64,000 nucleotides of DNA from Alphaproteobacteria bacterium UBA4588 (GCA_905182195.1 CAJJAW010000003.1:220591-284590), one strand, 5' to 3'. Counted from the stretch's first letter, positions 40,845-51,961 are shown. The notes: generated by a model not told the origin, from the letters alone. A program made the numbers and translations.

Positions 40845-41591
40845 TCAACCACGCTCTTTCCATCGGACCATTTGGCGCATGGTGCCATGTAGCATCTGTA
40901 CATCCGCTTTAGTCAGAGGCATCCGCGACCACAGATTGCGCAGGTTCACCTTCATACTAGCCGCCTTAGTTTCTGGGAAGAAAAAACCAGCAGTATCGAG
41001 TCGTCGTTCAAAATTCTCAGCCAGCTTCTCAACCTCCAGGCCGGTGGCCCATTCCACCTTGGTCATATCCATTGTCTCTGCAGTAATCTTTGCAACCTGC
41101 CGCTGCCACTCATAGCTCATCAACAACACACATTGCCCCAAATTTAAGGAAGAAAATTGCGGGTTTACCGGTACAGAAATTATTGCATTTGCGCGGATTA
41201 TATCATCATTTTCCAAACCAGCACGTTCAGGGCCAAACAGCACAGCAACTTTTTGGCCAGCAGAAATTCGTCGCGCAGCTTCAGCCATAGCGTGTTCTGG
41301 GCTAAAAACTGGTTTTGTGAGATCGCGTGGCCGGGCGGTGGTTGCCATCACGAAAGTTGTATCAGCCAAAGCGTCTGCGGTTGTGTCAAACAAGCGTGCC
41401 TCATCAAGCAAGCGCCCAGCCCCACTGGCCATTACAACCGCTTTTTGGCTGGGCCAGCCATCGCGTGGATTAACAATTCGCATATGGTCCAAGCCAAAGT
41501 TCCACATGGCCCGCGCAGCGGCGCCAATATTTTCGCCCATCTGTGGTCTAATGAGAATGATTGCGGGTTGTTGGAGTAATGTGCTTGTCAT
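40845..41591 (-). CDS. trmJ: tRNA/rRNA methyltransferase, TrmJ/TrmH group 1
   Basis: IILIRPQMGENIGAAARAMWNFGLDHMRIVNPRDGWP, LFGPERAGLENDD. Start revised. Confidence 0.9.
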   Translation of the reverse strand: MTSTLLQQPAIILIRPQMGENIGAAARAMWNFGLDHMRIVNPRDGWPSQKAVVMASGAGRLLDEARLFDTTADALADTTFVMATTARPRDLTKPVFSPEHAMAEAARRISAGQKVAVLFGPERAGLENDDIIRANAIISVPVNPQFSSLNLGQCVLLMSYEWQRQVAKITAETMDMTKVEWATGLEVEKLAENFERRLDTAGFFFPETKAASMKVNLRNLWSRMPLTKADVQMLHGTMRQMVRWKERG

Positions 41592-41692
41592 AGTCTTTCT
41601 TATCGCCCGGAGCGTGGCGCGACAAGCGGTGGCCAAAGCCAATTTGTCACGCTATAGCGCCATGAAAGAATATCTAATTTGGAGTCTAAGAG

Positions 41693-42316
41693 ATGGGCAC
41701 TCAAGAATTGCCACAGATATATTTAGTCACGCCCAGCATACTAGACTTGGAAACCTATCCTGTCCAACTGGCGCAAATACTGGATACGGTTGATATTGCG
41801 TGTCTGAGGCTTGGGCTGTCTAGCACCGATGAAGATGAAATTGCTCGAACAGCTGATGCTTTGCGTGACGTTGCCCATGCGCGTGACATCATGCTGGTAA
41901 TTGAACGTCATGCCCTGATGGTAGATCGATTGGGTTTGGACGGCGTGCACCTAACGGATGGTGGCCGTAATCTACGCCAGCTGCGCAAAGATATGGGTAA
42001 CGATATAATTTTAGGTGCATTTTGTAACACTTCTCGCCACGAAGGCATCGGCGCCGGGGAAGCCGGAGCCGATTACGTTAGTTTTGGCCCCGTAGTCGCA
42101 TCGACATTAGGTGACGGCAACCAAGTCGATCCAGAACTTCTTTCCTGGTGGAGCGAAATGATTGAGGTGCCCGTCGTGGTCGAGGGTGGCTTAACGCAAG
42201 GCATAATCCGAAATCTATCCAACAAAGTGGATTTTTTCGCAATTGGCCCAGAAATTTGGAGCACTGAAGATCCATTGGCAAGCCTCCAAGCCCTCGCTTC
42301 GGCCCGCGGGGGTTAA
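41693..42316 (+). CDS. Thiamine phosphate synthase-like protein
   Basis: GVHLTDGGRNLRQLRK, GADYVSFGPV, VVEGGLTQGIIRNL. Confidence 0.85.
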   Translation: MGTQELPQIYLVTPSILDLETYPVQLAQILDTVDIACLRLGLSSTDEDEIARTADALRDVAHARDIMLVIERHALMVDRLGLDGVHLTDGGRNLRQLRKDMGNDIILGAFCNTSRHEGIGAGEAGADYVSFGPVVASTLGDGNQVDPELLSWWSEMIEVPVVVEGGLTQGIIRNLSNKVDFFAIGPEIWSTEDPLASLQALASARGG

Positions 42317-42320
42317 CTCA

Positions 42321-43928
42321 CTACAATTTGGATACAACGGGCAGCACGGAGGCTACTTGCGCCTCCAAATGCCGCGCCATGGCTTTACGGTCTGAAAATT
42401 CACTTGCCGCGACAGGTGGGTGATACACGACCTCCAGATAACCATGCCTTTTAATCGCCAAGGCTTTCAGCAAATGACCCGCAAGATCGCTATCCCCCCA
42501 CCACCCATAAAATCTAGGATCTTGCCCCTCAGGGGCATGAAATATTAGCGTAATCGCTTGGATCGAGATTTTGTCACGCAATTCTGGTGTAAGGAAAGAT
42601 TGAAAGAGGGTGGGCTTAAATGGTAAGACACGTAGACCATCTGTAGAAGTGCCCTCTGGAAAAAATAGCAATTTATGCCCTTGCCGCAACCTCGACTGTA
42701 ACATCTGAGTATGTGAAACAGCTTGGGTTCTATCTCGTGTAATAAATTGAGTGCCCGTCGCACGCGCTAACCAACCAATCAGTGGCCATCTGGCTACTTC
42801 TGATTTTGCCACAAAGTAAATATCATCAAAGGCATTAAGTCCAAAAATATCCAGCCAGCTGGTATGGTTGGACACCGTAGCACCCGGGCCGTGCATGGGC
42901 GTGCCAACAATCTCCAAGCGCATACCAAGAACCCAAAACGCAAACCTACACACCGATTGTGTGATCTTAGGTGTAAAAGGCCGTTTCGCACCACAGATTG
43001 GTTTTTCGATCAAGCGTACCAGCAGCAAAAAAATCAAGCCACCAAACGTATAAATTCCCATGGCCAGCCCTCGGATAAGCACACGTATCCACCCCATCGT
43101 AGAAATACGTGGAGGAACAGGCTCTTCGTCCGACATCCAAGTGGGTGAAGTCATGGCGTAGGCCCCGTTAAGGTATATCGCTTTTTGCCGTGGATTCATT
43201 GTTTGAACATCCAATACAAGACACACGTCCGTTGTATTAAATGCCTGGTCAATATATGCTCCGTCGCCAACGCCACCGCCTAAACGCAAGTAAGCTTTGA
43301 TTAAAGCTGGCATGGCCCGCAAAGCCGCAATCCGATCAACATTGGCCTCGGGGAGTTGGCACAACGGAATATAGTGCGCGGCAACAGTTTTAGGGCGGAT
43401 AGACAGCGGTACTAAATATTTTTGCTGCAACAAAGTTAATGGTTGCGCCAAGGCCTCAATATCTGTGCCAACAAAGCTTGCCGTCCCAAAAAGAATTTCT
43501 GCCCCCTCTTGCACAACCAGTCTCGCAAGTGCTTGCCACAAATGAAACATCGCCTCCCCACCTCGGTAGGGTTTGCGCAAGCAAGATCGGCCTAGCTCGA
43601 TTAATGGACGTTTGCTTTGTAAAAGCGCCGAAAGATCAAACTCAGTTGCACTGTAAAAACCACCTGCAGCCTTAGCACCCTGCATAGTTAAAAGACGATA
43701 TGCCCCGACCACTTGATCTTCCAAGGCTGCCCCACGCGCACGGTCCAATAGCATCAAATGCGAGCAATGCGGATCATACTCATCGAGTTCAAGCTTCTGA
43801 TCAAAATCAATTCCCAACCCCGTTGCGCCCATCTCGCAGACAAAAACATCATAACGCAAGCGCTGCACAGCGTAGAGATCATTAGGATTTTTAGCTAATC
43901 TCACTTCAAAGTTAGGTAACAAGTCCAT
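42321..43928 (-). CDS. Fused OlsB-like N-acyltransferase (GNAT) and OlsA-like lysophospholipid acyltransferase
   Basis: N-half FEVRLAKNPNDLYAVQRLRYDVFVCEMGA...ELGRSCLRKPYRGG; C-half PlsC motifs SNHTSWLDI and FPEGTSTDG in one 535-aa ORF. Confidence 0.88.
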   Translation of the reverse strand: MDLLPNFEVRLAKNPNDLYAVQRLRYDVFVCEMGATGLGIDFDQKLELDEYDPHCSHLMLLDRARGAALEDQVVGAYRLLTMQGAKAAGGFYSATEFDLSALLQSKRPLIELGRSCLRKPYRGGEAMFHLWQALARLVVQEGAEILFGTASFVGTDIEALAQPLTLLQQKYLVPLSIRPKTVAAHYIPLCQLPEANVDRIAALRAMPALIKAYLRLGGGVGDGAYIDQAFNTTDVCLVLDVQTMNPRQKAIYLNGAYAMTSPTWMSDEEPVPPRISTMGWIRVLIRGLAMGIYTFGGLIFLLLVRLIEKPICGAKRPFTPKITQSVCRFAFWVLGMRLEIVGTPMHGPGATVSNHTSWLDIFGLNAFDDIYFVAKSEVARWPLIGWLARATGTQFITRDRTQAVSHTQMLQSRLRQGHKLLFFPEGTSTDGLRVLPFKPTLFQSFLTPELRDKISIQAITLIFHAPEGQDPRFYGWWGDSDLAGHLLKALAIKRHGYLEVVYHPPVAASEFSDRKAMARHLEAQVASVLPVVSKL

Positions 43929-44031
43929 CAGAGGTGGCTCGCATAATCTGTACTATGGGTCATTCAACGACTGACTTTAGCATTAAATGGCTTAATTTTT
44001 TTAAATTCACTTTACACCATAATTACTTGAT

Positions 44032-44208
44032 TTAATATACTAAAACTAAAGGTATACGTGTACTATCGATAACGACTTTTCCTGCTTCTGGAAAGTTGAC
44101 TGTAATATGATTATTAATATTTGACTGCACTTGGCCAACGCCCCAGTCTAGCTGATGGGGATGCTGCACGCGCTGGCCAGGCTCTAAAAATGAATTTAAG
44201 TTTTCCAA
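44032..44208 (-). CDS. DUF3553-like 58-aa protein, TTG start
   Basis: Manual translation (L/M)ENLNSFLEPGQRVQHPHQLDWGVGQVQSNINNHITVNFPEAGKVVIDSTRIPLVLVY*; below the ORF-track length cut-off. Confidence 0.7.
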   Translation of the reverse strand: MENLNSFLEPGQRVQHPHQLDWGVGQVQSNINNHITVNFPEAGKVVIDSTRIPLVLVY

Positions 44209-44480
44209 ATACCCCCACTTTCAACAGAATTATATTACAGAAGATCTTAAGATAATACCCCTCGTTACCACACGCCCAAACTGCAATTTGAAAAAGTCTG
44301 TCAATGCATCCAGCAACATCAATGAGTTGGCTTAAATGACTGACGGGCAACTTTGGGGAAAAGATAAGTGGGTTAAAGACAAACTAATCTCAGCAAAAAA
44401 ATTATGAGCTTTGGAGTTGATACAGGCGTAATAAATGAAGCCCATAATGGCCCAAGTTACAAAGCACTAGCCATGAGATT

Positions 44481-45752
44481 CTAACCTCTTATAGTTCCAT
44501 TCCCACGTACGAGATATTTAAAGCTCGTGAGCTGCATCGCACCGACCGGACCGCGTGCGTGCATCTTTCCAGTCGCTATACCAATCTCAGCTCCCATACC
44601 AAATTCACCACCATCCGCAAATTGGGTTGAGGCATTATGCATCAAAATAGCACTATCGAGCCGTTGAAAGAAGCGGTCTACCACTTTAATATCTTCCGCC
44701 ATGATACAATCAGTATGATTAGAGCCATAGTTCCTAATGTGAGCAACCGCTTCATCTACGTTAGCCACAGTTTTAGCCGCAATTTCCATATCAAGAAATT
44801 CATGCCCCCAATGATGCTCCTCAGCCGATTGCGTGCCAGTAATACCTTGCAGAACCATATCAGCATCAACGGTAACCCCTTTTGCGATCAATTCTTGGAT
44901 CACATCTTTTCCCCAAGTTTTTGCGACATCTTGATGCATTAGTAAGCATTCCACAGCGCCACAAATACCAGTACGGCGTGTTTTCGCATTGATCACTACA
45001 TCAAGGGTTTTCTGCCTATCGGCAGAGGCGTCAACATAGATATGAACAATCCCCTCAAGATGAGCAAACACCGGCACCCGCGCCTCCCGCTGGACCAAGC
45101 CTACCAGGCCTTTGCCACCACGTGGCACAATCACATCTATATAATCCACCATGGCAAGCATCGCACTCACGGCCAGGCGATCACGGGTTGGGACCAGCTG
45201 AATCGCTGCCTCTGGAAGACCCGCTAGAACTAGGCCTTTGACCATAGCTTTGTGAATTGCCGTTGAAGAATGAAAGCTTTCAGAACCGCCCCTCAAAATC
45301 ACTGCGTTGCCAGCCTTCAGGCATAGGGCTCCAGCATCTGCTGTAACATTTGGCCGGCTTTCATAGATCACTCCCACTACACCTAAAGGTGTTCGTACCC
45401 GTTGAATATGCAACCCATTGGGACGTTGCCAATCTTCTAAAATCTGACCCACTGGATCAGGTTGCTCAGCAACAGAGCGCAGCCCATCAACAATATTGCA
45501 AATACGTGGCTCATCTAAAAACAATCTATCCAATAGAGCATCAGAGAGGCCCCTATCTCGTCCAAAAGCCATATCTTTAGCATTGGCCTCAATGATGTCC
45601 ACGCGCGACGACCAGACATCCTCTGCAGCACCAATGAGAGCGGCATATTTTTGTTCTGCGCTGACAAACCCTAATTCTGCCGCCGCTGCTTTTGCAGCAA
45701 TGCCAATCTCATTTAAAGTTGCCGCCACATCCATTATTTTGTCCTCATCCAC
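44481..45752 (-). CDS. proA: Glutamate-5-semialdehyde dehydrogenase
   Basis: [51 protein letters not shown]. Confidence 0.97.
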   Translation of the reverse strand: MDEDKIMDVAATLNEIGIAAKAAAAELGFVSAEQKYAALIGAAEDVWSSRVDIIEANAKDMAFGRDRGLSDALLDRLFLDEPRICNIVDGLRSVAEQPDPVGQILEDWQRPNGLHIQRVRTPLGVVGVIYESRPNVTADAGALCLKAGNAVILRGGSESFHSSTAIHKAMVKGLVLAGLPEAAIQLVPTRDRLAVSAMLAMVDYIDVIVPRGGKGLVGLVQREARVPVFAHLEGIVHIYVDASADRQKTLDVVINAKTRRTGICGAVECLLMHQDVAKTWGKDVIQELIAKGVTVDADMVLQGITGTQSAEEHHWGHEFLDMEIAAKTVANVDEAVAHIRNYGSNHTDCIMAEDIKVVDRFFQRLDSAILMHNASTQFADGGEFGMGAEIGIATGKMHARGPVGAMQLTSFKYLVRGNGTIRG

Positions 45753-46860
45753 CTTGTAAAACCATGTCGTTCCGGTGGATCATCGCCCCACGACTAGCAT
45801 ATCCCAATATTGTTTCCACCTCCTTGGTGTGGCAGCCTAATATTTGTTTTGCTTCGGCACTATCAAATGCAATCAATCCGCAGCCTAAGTCTTGGCCGTC
45901 TTCAGCTAATATTCGAACTAACTCTCCCCGCGAGAATTTTCCAGAAACATCAGTAACTCCAGAAGGTAAGAGACTTTTTCCAGACTTTAGCGCGTGCACT
46001 GCTCCATTATCAACACACACTAAACCCTCAGGTTTCAAAGAAGAAATCCACTGCTTGCGGGCGGCTTTCGGATCAACGGATGGCAAAAACCACGTGGCAT
46101 CAGCGCCATTTAACAAATTCTGTAATGGGTTTTGCGGTGACCCAAGTGTAATAGCCATGGCGCATCCCGCTCCCATGGCCATTTTTGCCGCCATAAGTTT
46201 AGTTTTCATCCCACCCTTTGACAGGCCTGAACCTGCATCGCCTGCCATTGCCTCAAGCTGAGGTGTCAGCTCTGTAATGATATCGAAGCGGGTTGCAGAC
46301 GTGTCATCATTGGGATTTCCAGAATAGAATCCATCCACATCTGAAAATAAAATAAGGTGGTCAGCGCCAACAGTCACTGCAATTTGCGCCGCCAACCGGT
46401 CATTATCGCCATAGCGAATTTCATCAGTTGCAACAGTATCATTTTCATTAACAATTGGCACTGCACCGTAGCGCAGCAATTGCGCAAGCGTGGCGCGGGA
46501 GTTGAGATATCGACGACGATCAGAACTGTCTGCTAAAGTAACCAAAACCTGAGCGGTGATGACATCATGCGGCGCAAGATGTTGTTCATAGGCACGTGCC
46601 AATTGAATTTGGCCAACTGCAGCAGCAGCTTGGCTTTGCTCCAGAGTGAGTTCCGTTGCACCCAAACCTAGCACCGAACGCCCCAAAGCAATCGAGCCTG
46701 ACGATACTATCACAACATCTACACCCTTAGCACGAAATTGGGCAATATCGTCGGCCAAAGACGCCAGCCAGTTTTCGCGCAGAGTCCCAGTTGACCTGTC
46801 CACCAAAAGGGCAGAACCAATCTTAATAACAAGTCGTTTTGCTTGGCCTAAGGTCGCCAC
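45745..46860 (-). CDS. proB: Glutamate 5-kinase with PUA domain
   Basis: [47 protein letters not shown]. Confidence 0.97.
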   Translation of the reverse strand: MATLGQAKRLVIKIGSALLVDRSTGTLRENWLASLADDIAQFRAKGVDVVIVSSGSIALGRSVLGLGATELTLEQSQAAAAVGQIQLARAYEQHLAPHDVITAQVLVTLADSSDRRRYLNSRATLAQLLRYGAVPIVNENDTVATDEIRYGDNDRLAAQIAVTVGADHLILFSDVDGFYSGNPNDDTSATRFDIITELTPQLEAMAGDAGSGLSKGGMKTKLMAAKMAMGAGCAMAITLGSPQNPLQNLLNGADATWFLPSVDPKAARKQWISSLKPEGLVCVDNGAVHALKSGKSLLPSGVTDVSGKFSRGELVRILAEDGQDLGCGLIAFDSAEAKQILGCHTKEVETILGYASRGAMIHRNDMVLQGG

Positions 46861-47876
46861 TTTGACGCCTCCGGTTCCTCCGAACGTACGATTTGAATTT
46901 GTTTAAACAAGGCCCGCAGTACCTCACCAGTACCCTCACCAGTGCCTCCTGACATGGGCAAAACTGGCTGGCCACCTGAGGCGCCCCGCAAAGCGCTTAA
47001 AGCAAATCCAAGATCATCTTCGTCTAATTCATCAATTTTATTGAGCACTGTAACTCGAGGCTTATTGATTAAGTCACCGCCATAAGCCTCCAATTCATGC
47101 ATGATGGTATTGTAATCCTGCCCAATACTGGCGGAGTTGCCATCCACAATGTGCAACAATACGGCGCACCGCTCAATATGGCCTAGGAAACGATCTCCAA
47201 TACCACGTCCTTCATGGGCTCCTTCGATTAACCCTGGTATATCTGCAATAACAAACTGTTCTTCATCGATTTGAGCCACTCCAAGACTTGGGTAGAGCGT
47301 GGTAAACGCATAATCTGCAATTTTGGGATGGGCATTCGTAGTTTCCCCCAAGAAAGTTGACTTACCAGCATTGGGCAACCCCACAAGACCTACCTCTGCA
47401 ATCAGTTTTAGGTTCAACCACAGCTCACGCTCTACACCCGCTAACCCAGCATTAGCCCTGCGTGGGGCTTGGTTGGTTGAAGATTTGAAATATAAATTAC
47501 CAAATCCACCGTTTCCACCTTTGGCTATTATAACTTTCTGACCGATCTCCGTCAGATCGAACAATATGGTTTCTCCATCCTCATCCATGATCTGCGTACC
47601 TACTGGCACTTTCAGCGTGATGTCCTCGCCACCCCTGCCAGTCCGCTGCTTGCCCATACCATGTTGGCCATTTTTAGCAAAAAAATGTTGCTGATACCGG
47701 AAATCAATTAGAGTATTAAGGCCTTGAACAGCCTCAACAATCACATCACCACCACGCCCGCCGTCACCACCATCAGGCCCACCAAATTCAACGTATTTTT
47801 CACGCCGAAAAGACACTGCTCCACCGCCACCGCTGCCAGAACGGATTGTTACTTTGGCTAAGTCGAGAAATTTCAT
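46848..47876 (-). CDS. obgE: GTPase Obg
   Basis: [56 protein letters not shown]. Confidence 0.97.
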   Translation of the reverse strand: MKFLDLAKVTIRSGSGGGGAVSFRREKYVEFGGPDGGDGGRGGDVIVEAVQGLNTLIDFRYQQHFFAKNGQHGMGKQRTGRGGEDITLKVPVGTQIMDEDGETILFDLTEIGQKVIIAKGGNGGFGNLYFKSSTNQAPRRANAGLAGVERELWLNLKLIAEVGLVGLPNAGKSTFLGETTNAHPKIADYAFTTLYPSLGVAQIDEEQFVIADIPGLIEGAHEGRGIGDRFLGHIERCAVLLHIVDGNSASIGQDYNTIMHELEAYGGDLINKPRVTVLNKIDELDEDDLGFALSALRGASGGQPVLPMSGGTGEGTGEVLRALFKQIQIVRSEEPEASKWRP

Positions 47877-48350
47877 AATTAAGCCTTTAATTCTTCTAGC
47901 TCTAGCCGATAGAGGGTAACCGCCCAAGGCTCAAGCCTTACCGGCCATTTAGAACTGGCCTTTAGAAATTGGATGAACCCCAATCAGTACAAAGCCGCTC
48001 CACTTATGCCATTAGTATCCAAATTATTGCACAATCGTATTAAGATAAGAAATAAGGACAGATGACCTTAAATGGTTATTAGCTGCATCGCTGGAAAATC
48101 CTCCTTAGAAAATAATACTAGAGTAGATAAAATAGCATAGCGGTATAACCACATCAGGGAACTTTACCCAATCCCACATATCTAATCACTGCTATATCAG
48201 CCAAGATAACTATCCCCAAAGTCATAGGGATTTTAATCTTAGTAACAATTAAAACTACCGCGAGTTAAACGCAAAAACAAACTGCTAAGTAGGCCCATGT
48301 ACCATCATATTTGGCGGAGATGCATTCCAAACAAAAGCGTCAGTTACAAT

Positions 48351-48887
48351 TCATGTCATCTTGCGCAAATATGTCCAGCTAGCCACAGTGGTTTGGCGCG
48401 CTACGCAATAAGACTCCGCTTCTCCTAAATAGCTAAAGCCCATGTCTGTGAGCAACTTTGCCGATCTGGCATTTTCTTGAAATACTTCTGCAAACAAAGT
48501 CGTACTAGCCTGTGGATTAGCACCAATCAACGTCCCCACAGCTTCACGTGCAAGCCCCACTCCCCAATAGGCAGGGGCCAACCAGTAGCCTAATTCACCC
48601 TGACGTCGGTCAAGTCGTTTAAGGCCAATGACCCCTAAAACTTCATCTAAGCCAAAGTCCGAGCCATCCAGAACCCAAACATCTTCAGTCCGAGCGAGGT
48701 TTTGCGTCTGCTCAATAAAAGCTTCAGCCGCCCCCGGTGGCAGAGGGTGAGGAATTGAACGAGTATGACCAGAGACCCGGATATCGCCTGCATACAGCCC
48801 AATAAGTCCTAAATCTGATTTTCTGGTAGGGCGCAAAATTAGACGTTTTGTACGAAAAGTTGACTGAACACGGATGGGTTCTATCAT
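48351..48887 (-). CDS. GNAT family N-acetyltransferase (RimJ/RimL-like)
   Basis: TKRLILRPTRKSDLGLI, LGYWLAPAYWGVGLAREAV, SYLGEAESYCVARQTTVASW. Confidence 0.88.
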   Translation of the reverse strand: MIEPIRVQSTFRTKRLILRPTRKSDLGLIGLYAGDIRVSGHTRSIPHPLPPGAAEAFIEQTQNLARTEDVWVLDGSDFGLDEVLGVIGLKRLDRRQGELGYWLAPAYWGVGLAREAVGTLIGANPQASTTLFAEVFQENARSAKLLTDMGFSYLGEAESYCVARQTTVASWTYLRKMT

Positions 48888-49492
48888 GTCACAAAACCCA
48901 GGCCAAACAGAGCATAAAATACAGTAGCTATAGTCAAGCAGGCTAAGGCTATAAATACGCCACGCTCCGCAGCTGTGCCTTGAATGGTACGTGCAATCAA
49001 TTGCCCTGCCCCAGCCCACAGAGGATGCAAAATCGTTTGGCACAAAAGTAAGACCATCGCGATGCTAAAAGTAGCCGACAAGGCATCAGTGCCCGCAACC
49101 ACAAAGCTTGTAAAAGCGGCAGTGATCATACCCCAAGCCTTGGGGTTCAAAGGATGGACGACCACCCCAGCCCAAAAACCTGGTGCAGAACCCTCTCCCT
49201 CACCCAGTTTTAGACGCATATTGGCCACACGCCATGCTAAATAAATGATATAAACCGCAGAAAGGTATTTCATCACTAAAAATACAACGGGCCAGCTTTC
49301 CGCTATCTGCATCAATCCAAAACCTAATGGCCAGATAATTAGCTGCTTTCCAACTACAACTCCCGCCACAAAGGGTAATGCACGCCTTAAGCCAAAACTC
49401 GCGCCCGTGGCCAGAAGCGCCATATTTGCTGGGCCCGGAGTACCAATTTGTGCTACTGAAAATATAATTAAAGCAACCAGCTCAATAGGCAT
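48884..49492 (-). CDS. LysE family translocator
   Basis: GTPGPANMALLATGASFGLRRALPFVAGVVVGK, NPKAWGMITAAF. Confidence 0.92.
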   Translation of the reverse strand: MPIELVALIIFSVAQIGTPGPANMALLATGASFGLRRALPFVAGVVVGKQLIIWPLGFGLMQIAESWPVVFLVMKYLSAVYIIYLAWRVANMRLKLGEGEGSAPGFWAGVVVHPLNPKAWGMITAAFTSFVVAGTDALSATFSIAMVLLLCQTILHPLWAGAGQLIARTIQGTAAERGVFIALACLTIATVFYALFGLGFVT

Positions 49493-49577
49493 AGTCCATC
49501 TCCAAAGTCATTTTATTATCTAAGTGGGACAGCACTCCACTAGTCAAATCATTCACCTTAAGATTATCAGCCTGAAT

Positions 49578-49613
49578 TTAAAAAGGGACCGGCTTTCCAG
49601 CCGATCCCTTAAA
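49578..49613 (-). terminator. Intrinsic terminator after rpmA
   Basis: AAGGGATCGGCT-GGAA-AGCCGGTCCCTT stem with one wobble/mismatch, followed by T-tract. Confidence 0.75.
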
Positions 49614-49634
49614 AATTAACCTTAAAGGTTTGGC

Positions 49635-49904
49635 TTATTCAGCGGCCTCCGCCATAGGAATGACAGATATGAATTGGCGGCGTTTAAGGCCAGTGTGAAA
49701 TTTAACATTACCTTGAACAACGGCAAAAATTGTATGGTCCTTGCCCATGCCCACACCTTCACCTGGCCAAAATTTTGTGCCGCGTTGACGAACAATGATA
49801 TTACCTGGAATGACATCCTGTCCACCATACAGCTTAACGCCCAAGCGACGGCCCGCTGAGTCACGACCATTTCGGGATGAACCACCTGCTTTTTTATGTG
49901 CCAT
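49635..49904 (-). CDS. rpmA: 50S ribosomal protein L27
   Basis: [42 protein letters not shown]. Confidence 0.97.
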   Translation of the reverse strand: MAHKKAGGSSRNGRDSAGRRLGVKLYGGQDVIPGNIIVRQRGTKFWPGEGVGMGKDHTIFAVVQGNVKFHTGLKRRQFISVIPMAEAAE

Positions 49905-49910
49905 CTGTGA

Positions 49911-50566
49911 TTACTCCTTTTTAGCTGCTGGTTTTTTGGCAGCTGGTTTTTTTGCTGCCGGTTTTGCCGCAGCAGCTTTTGCTGCCGGTTTTGCCACAGC
50001 AGCTTTTGCTGCCGGTTTTGCCACAGCAGCTTTTGCTGCCGGTTTTGCCACAGCAGCTTTTGCTGCCGGTTTTGCCACAGCAGCTTTTGCTGCCGGTTTT
50101 GCCACAGCAGCTTTTGCTGCCGGTTTTGCCACAGCAGCTTTTGCTGCCGGTTTTGCCACAGCAGCGGTTTTTTAGCTGCAGAAATAGTCTCAACGACAGC
50201 CACAGAAACATAAGGGACCGAACCAGCGCCTATAGCTGCTTTTATGCCAGATTTTTCAGCACCCTTTTCCAAAATATCTTTAATGCGAACCAATGTAAGT
50301 TTTTGGCGGTGGCCTTTTGTACGCTTCGAAGAGTGCTTACGACGACGCTTAACGAAGTTTATTGTTTTTGGCCCTTTGATCTGGTCAATGACTTCAGCTT
50401 GAACGCCGGCTCCCGCTACCATAGGCACACCAACAGTGCTGCCCACCATCAGAACTTCATTGAATTGGATCATGTCACCAGCATCAGCTGCCAGCTTCTC
50501 AACGCGCAAAACATCACCAGATTGTACCCGATATTGCTTTCCGCCGGTTTTCATTACCGCAAACAT
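49911..50566 (-). CDS. rplU: 50S ribosomal protein L21 with Ala/Lys/Pro repeat C-terminal tail; requires a frame change at A6 (50168-50173)
   Basis: MFAVMKTGGKQYRVQSGDVLRVEKL...FKRRRKHSSKRTKGHRQKLT core; tail in the -1 frame reads (AKPAAKAAV)n...KKPAAKKE* ending at 49911, directly upstream of rpmA. Confidence 0.85.
49962..50166 (-). repeat. 27-bp coding tandem repeat in the rplU tail (about 7 units)
   Basis: Plus-strand unit agcttttgctgccggttttgccacagc repeated nearly exactly; encodes AKPAAKAAV. Confidence 0.92.
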
Positions 50567-50733
50567 TTGCGTTTCCCTTATTTTTCCGCGCCTTTTGGTC
50601 CCCGCTTCTGGGTGTTTCGGCCAAGGCCACCTGAGACTGCGCGCCTAATTTAATAGACATATTACAATAATTTCAGACCTGTTTAGGTCACCCTCGCGCT
50701 ATTCCATGTCTGCTAGGCCAGAGTCAAGCTCAA

Positions 50734-51558
50734 TCAAAGCTCTTGCGTGGGTATCAATTGCGCCATTTCAATCGCCATTTTCTCATAACGATCCGCCATA
50801 ATGGTAAAATGAATGGCATTCATAAGGTCATAAACTTCCATCATCTTTTTCGTAGCCAACGCGTCGCGATAAGCTTCCACTTCAACGTCAGTAAAATTTT
50901 GGTAAGTATAGGCGTTTGATGCAACCAAGTTTTGGCCAATAGCCTTCATAACCTCAGCATCTTTTAGTGCCAACAACGCCCTTAAATCTGCTTCACCCAA
51001 TCGACGTTCGACCAACCCCGCCCCCATGGCGGCCATCAAAAAGCGGACCTGTACTTCGCGGTATGAACGAATGCTGGCTCCTATGGAACCAATGCTTTCA
51101 GCCATATCCTGAAAATACTGTGGCTGCGGAGAACCCCGTGCAGCCAATGCGGCAGCCAACAACTCTCCTTGTGCCCCCTTGTCGGCACTGTCTTTGAAGT
51201 GGCTCTCATTTTCCGCCGCCACCAGACGCTGGCCCAAATCAGAGCCATAAAATCCAGCTGCGTGGTCCAAAACATCATCGGTAAGAGCCTTTTGTAAAAT
51301 TTCCAAAGCATCTTGCTTTAGCGCAGTGGGTTCAAACAACCGATCTGCAAGCCGGGTCCAGCTCAGACCAAAATCATCCGCATCCATACCCAGCATGCCT
51401 GGGGCATCGCGTGCGGACACGCGCAGAGATTCCAAAGACACATCAAAGCCTGTTACCTGCATAAAGTTCGTAATCTTATCAAAATCCGCAGACTTGGCCG
51501 GTAAGGCCGCCAAAACCAAAGCGAAAATAAACATACCAAAGCGTCGCATATATGCCAT
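50734..51558 (-). CDS. DUF2059 domain protein, exported
   Basis: Signal peptide MAYMRRFGMFIFALVLAALPAKSA; ALATKKMMEVYDLMNAIHFTIMADRYEKMA. Confidence 0.85.
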   Translation of the reverse strand: MAYMRRFGMFIFALVLAALPAKSADFDKITNFMQVTGFDVSLESLRVSARDAPGMLGMDADDFGLSWTRLADRLFEPTALKQDALEILQKALTDDVLDHAAGFYGSDLGQRLVAAENESHFKDSADKGAQGELLAAALAARGSPQPQYFQDMAESIGSIGASIRSYREVQVRFLMAAMGAGLVERRLGEADLRALLALKDAEVMKAIGQNLVASNAYTYQNFTDVEVEAYRDALATKKMMEVYDLMNAIHFTIMADRYEKMAIEMAQLIPTQEL

Positions 51559-51668
51559 GTCATTGCCCCTTCTTTCTAAGTTTCTAACTAATCCATGCAA
51601 TCTCGATTTCAACTCACAATCAACCTTGCGCGCAATGAACTCAATCCTTAAAATATACCCCTAAGAGT

Positions 51669-51758
51669 GGAGAGGTGCCGGAGTGGACGAACGGGACGGA
51701 TTCGAAATCCGTTGTACCTGCAAGGGTACCCAGGGTTCGAATCCCTGTCTCTCTGCCA
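51669..51758 (+). tRNA. tRNA-Ser (anticodon CGA)
   Basis: GGAGAGGTGCCGGAGTGG...ACGGA-TTCGAAA-TCCGT, long variable arm, GGTTCGAATCC, GCCA 3' end. Confidence 0.96.
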
Positions 51759-51901
51759 TAGATCCCATCTATAGTATTGTTTTAATTAATTTAAAATATA
51801 GTCATATTTTTTAGACCCACATTCAGACCCACATCGAAGTGCTGTTGATGTGTTTGAAAACTGTGCTAACTAACCCACTGAAGATTACGAGAGGGTTAGT
51901 G

Positions 51902-51961
51902 ATGAAGAACAAAGTATCGTTAAGCCGGCGGCAATCGTTATTATTCGCCTCAAGCGGCTAA
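51902..51961 (+). pseudogene. Truncated duplicate of the DUF411 gene 5' end
   Basis: ATG...TAA encodes MKNKVSLSRRQSLLFASSG*; first 34 nt identical to 52815-52848. Confidence 0.7.

Noticed and set aside
44114-44350. 78-aa minus-strand ORF
   Set aside because: It overlaps the better-supported DUF3553-like frame and has no recognisable features.
49911-50180. CRISPR-like array from the 27-bp repeats
   Set aside because: Units are contiguous with no spacers and encode a low-complexity protein tail.
49622-50566. Single 314-aa rplU product with LLWQNRQQK repeats
   Set aside because: It reads through all of rpmA in the wrong frame; the alternative-frame Ala/Lys/Pro tail stopping before rpmA is far more plausible.
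49952-50653. 233-aa plus-strand ORF with LPVLPQQLL repeats
   Set aside because: Antisense shadow of the rplU tandem repeat; no independent support.
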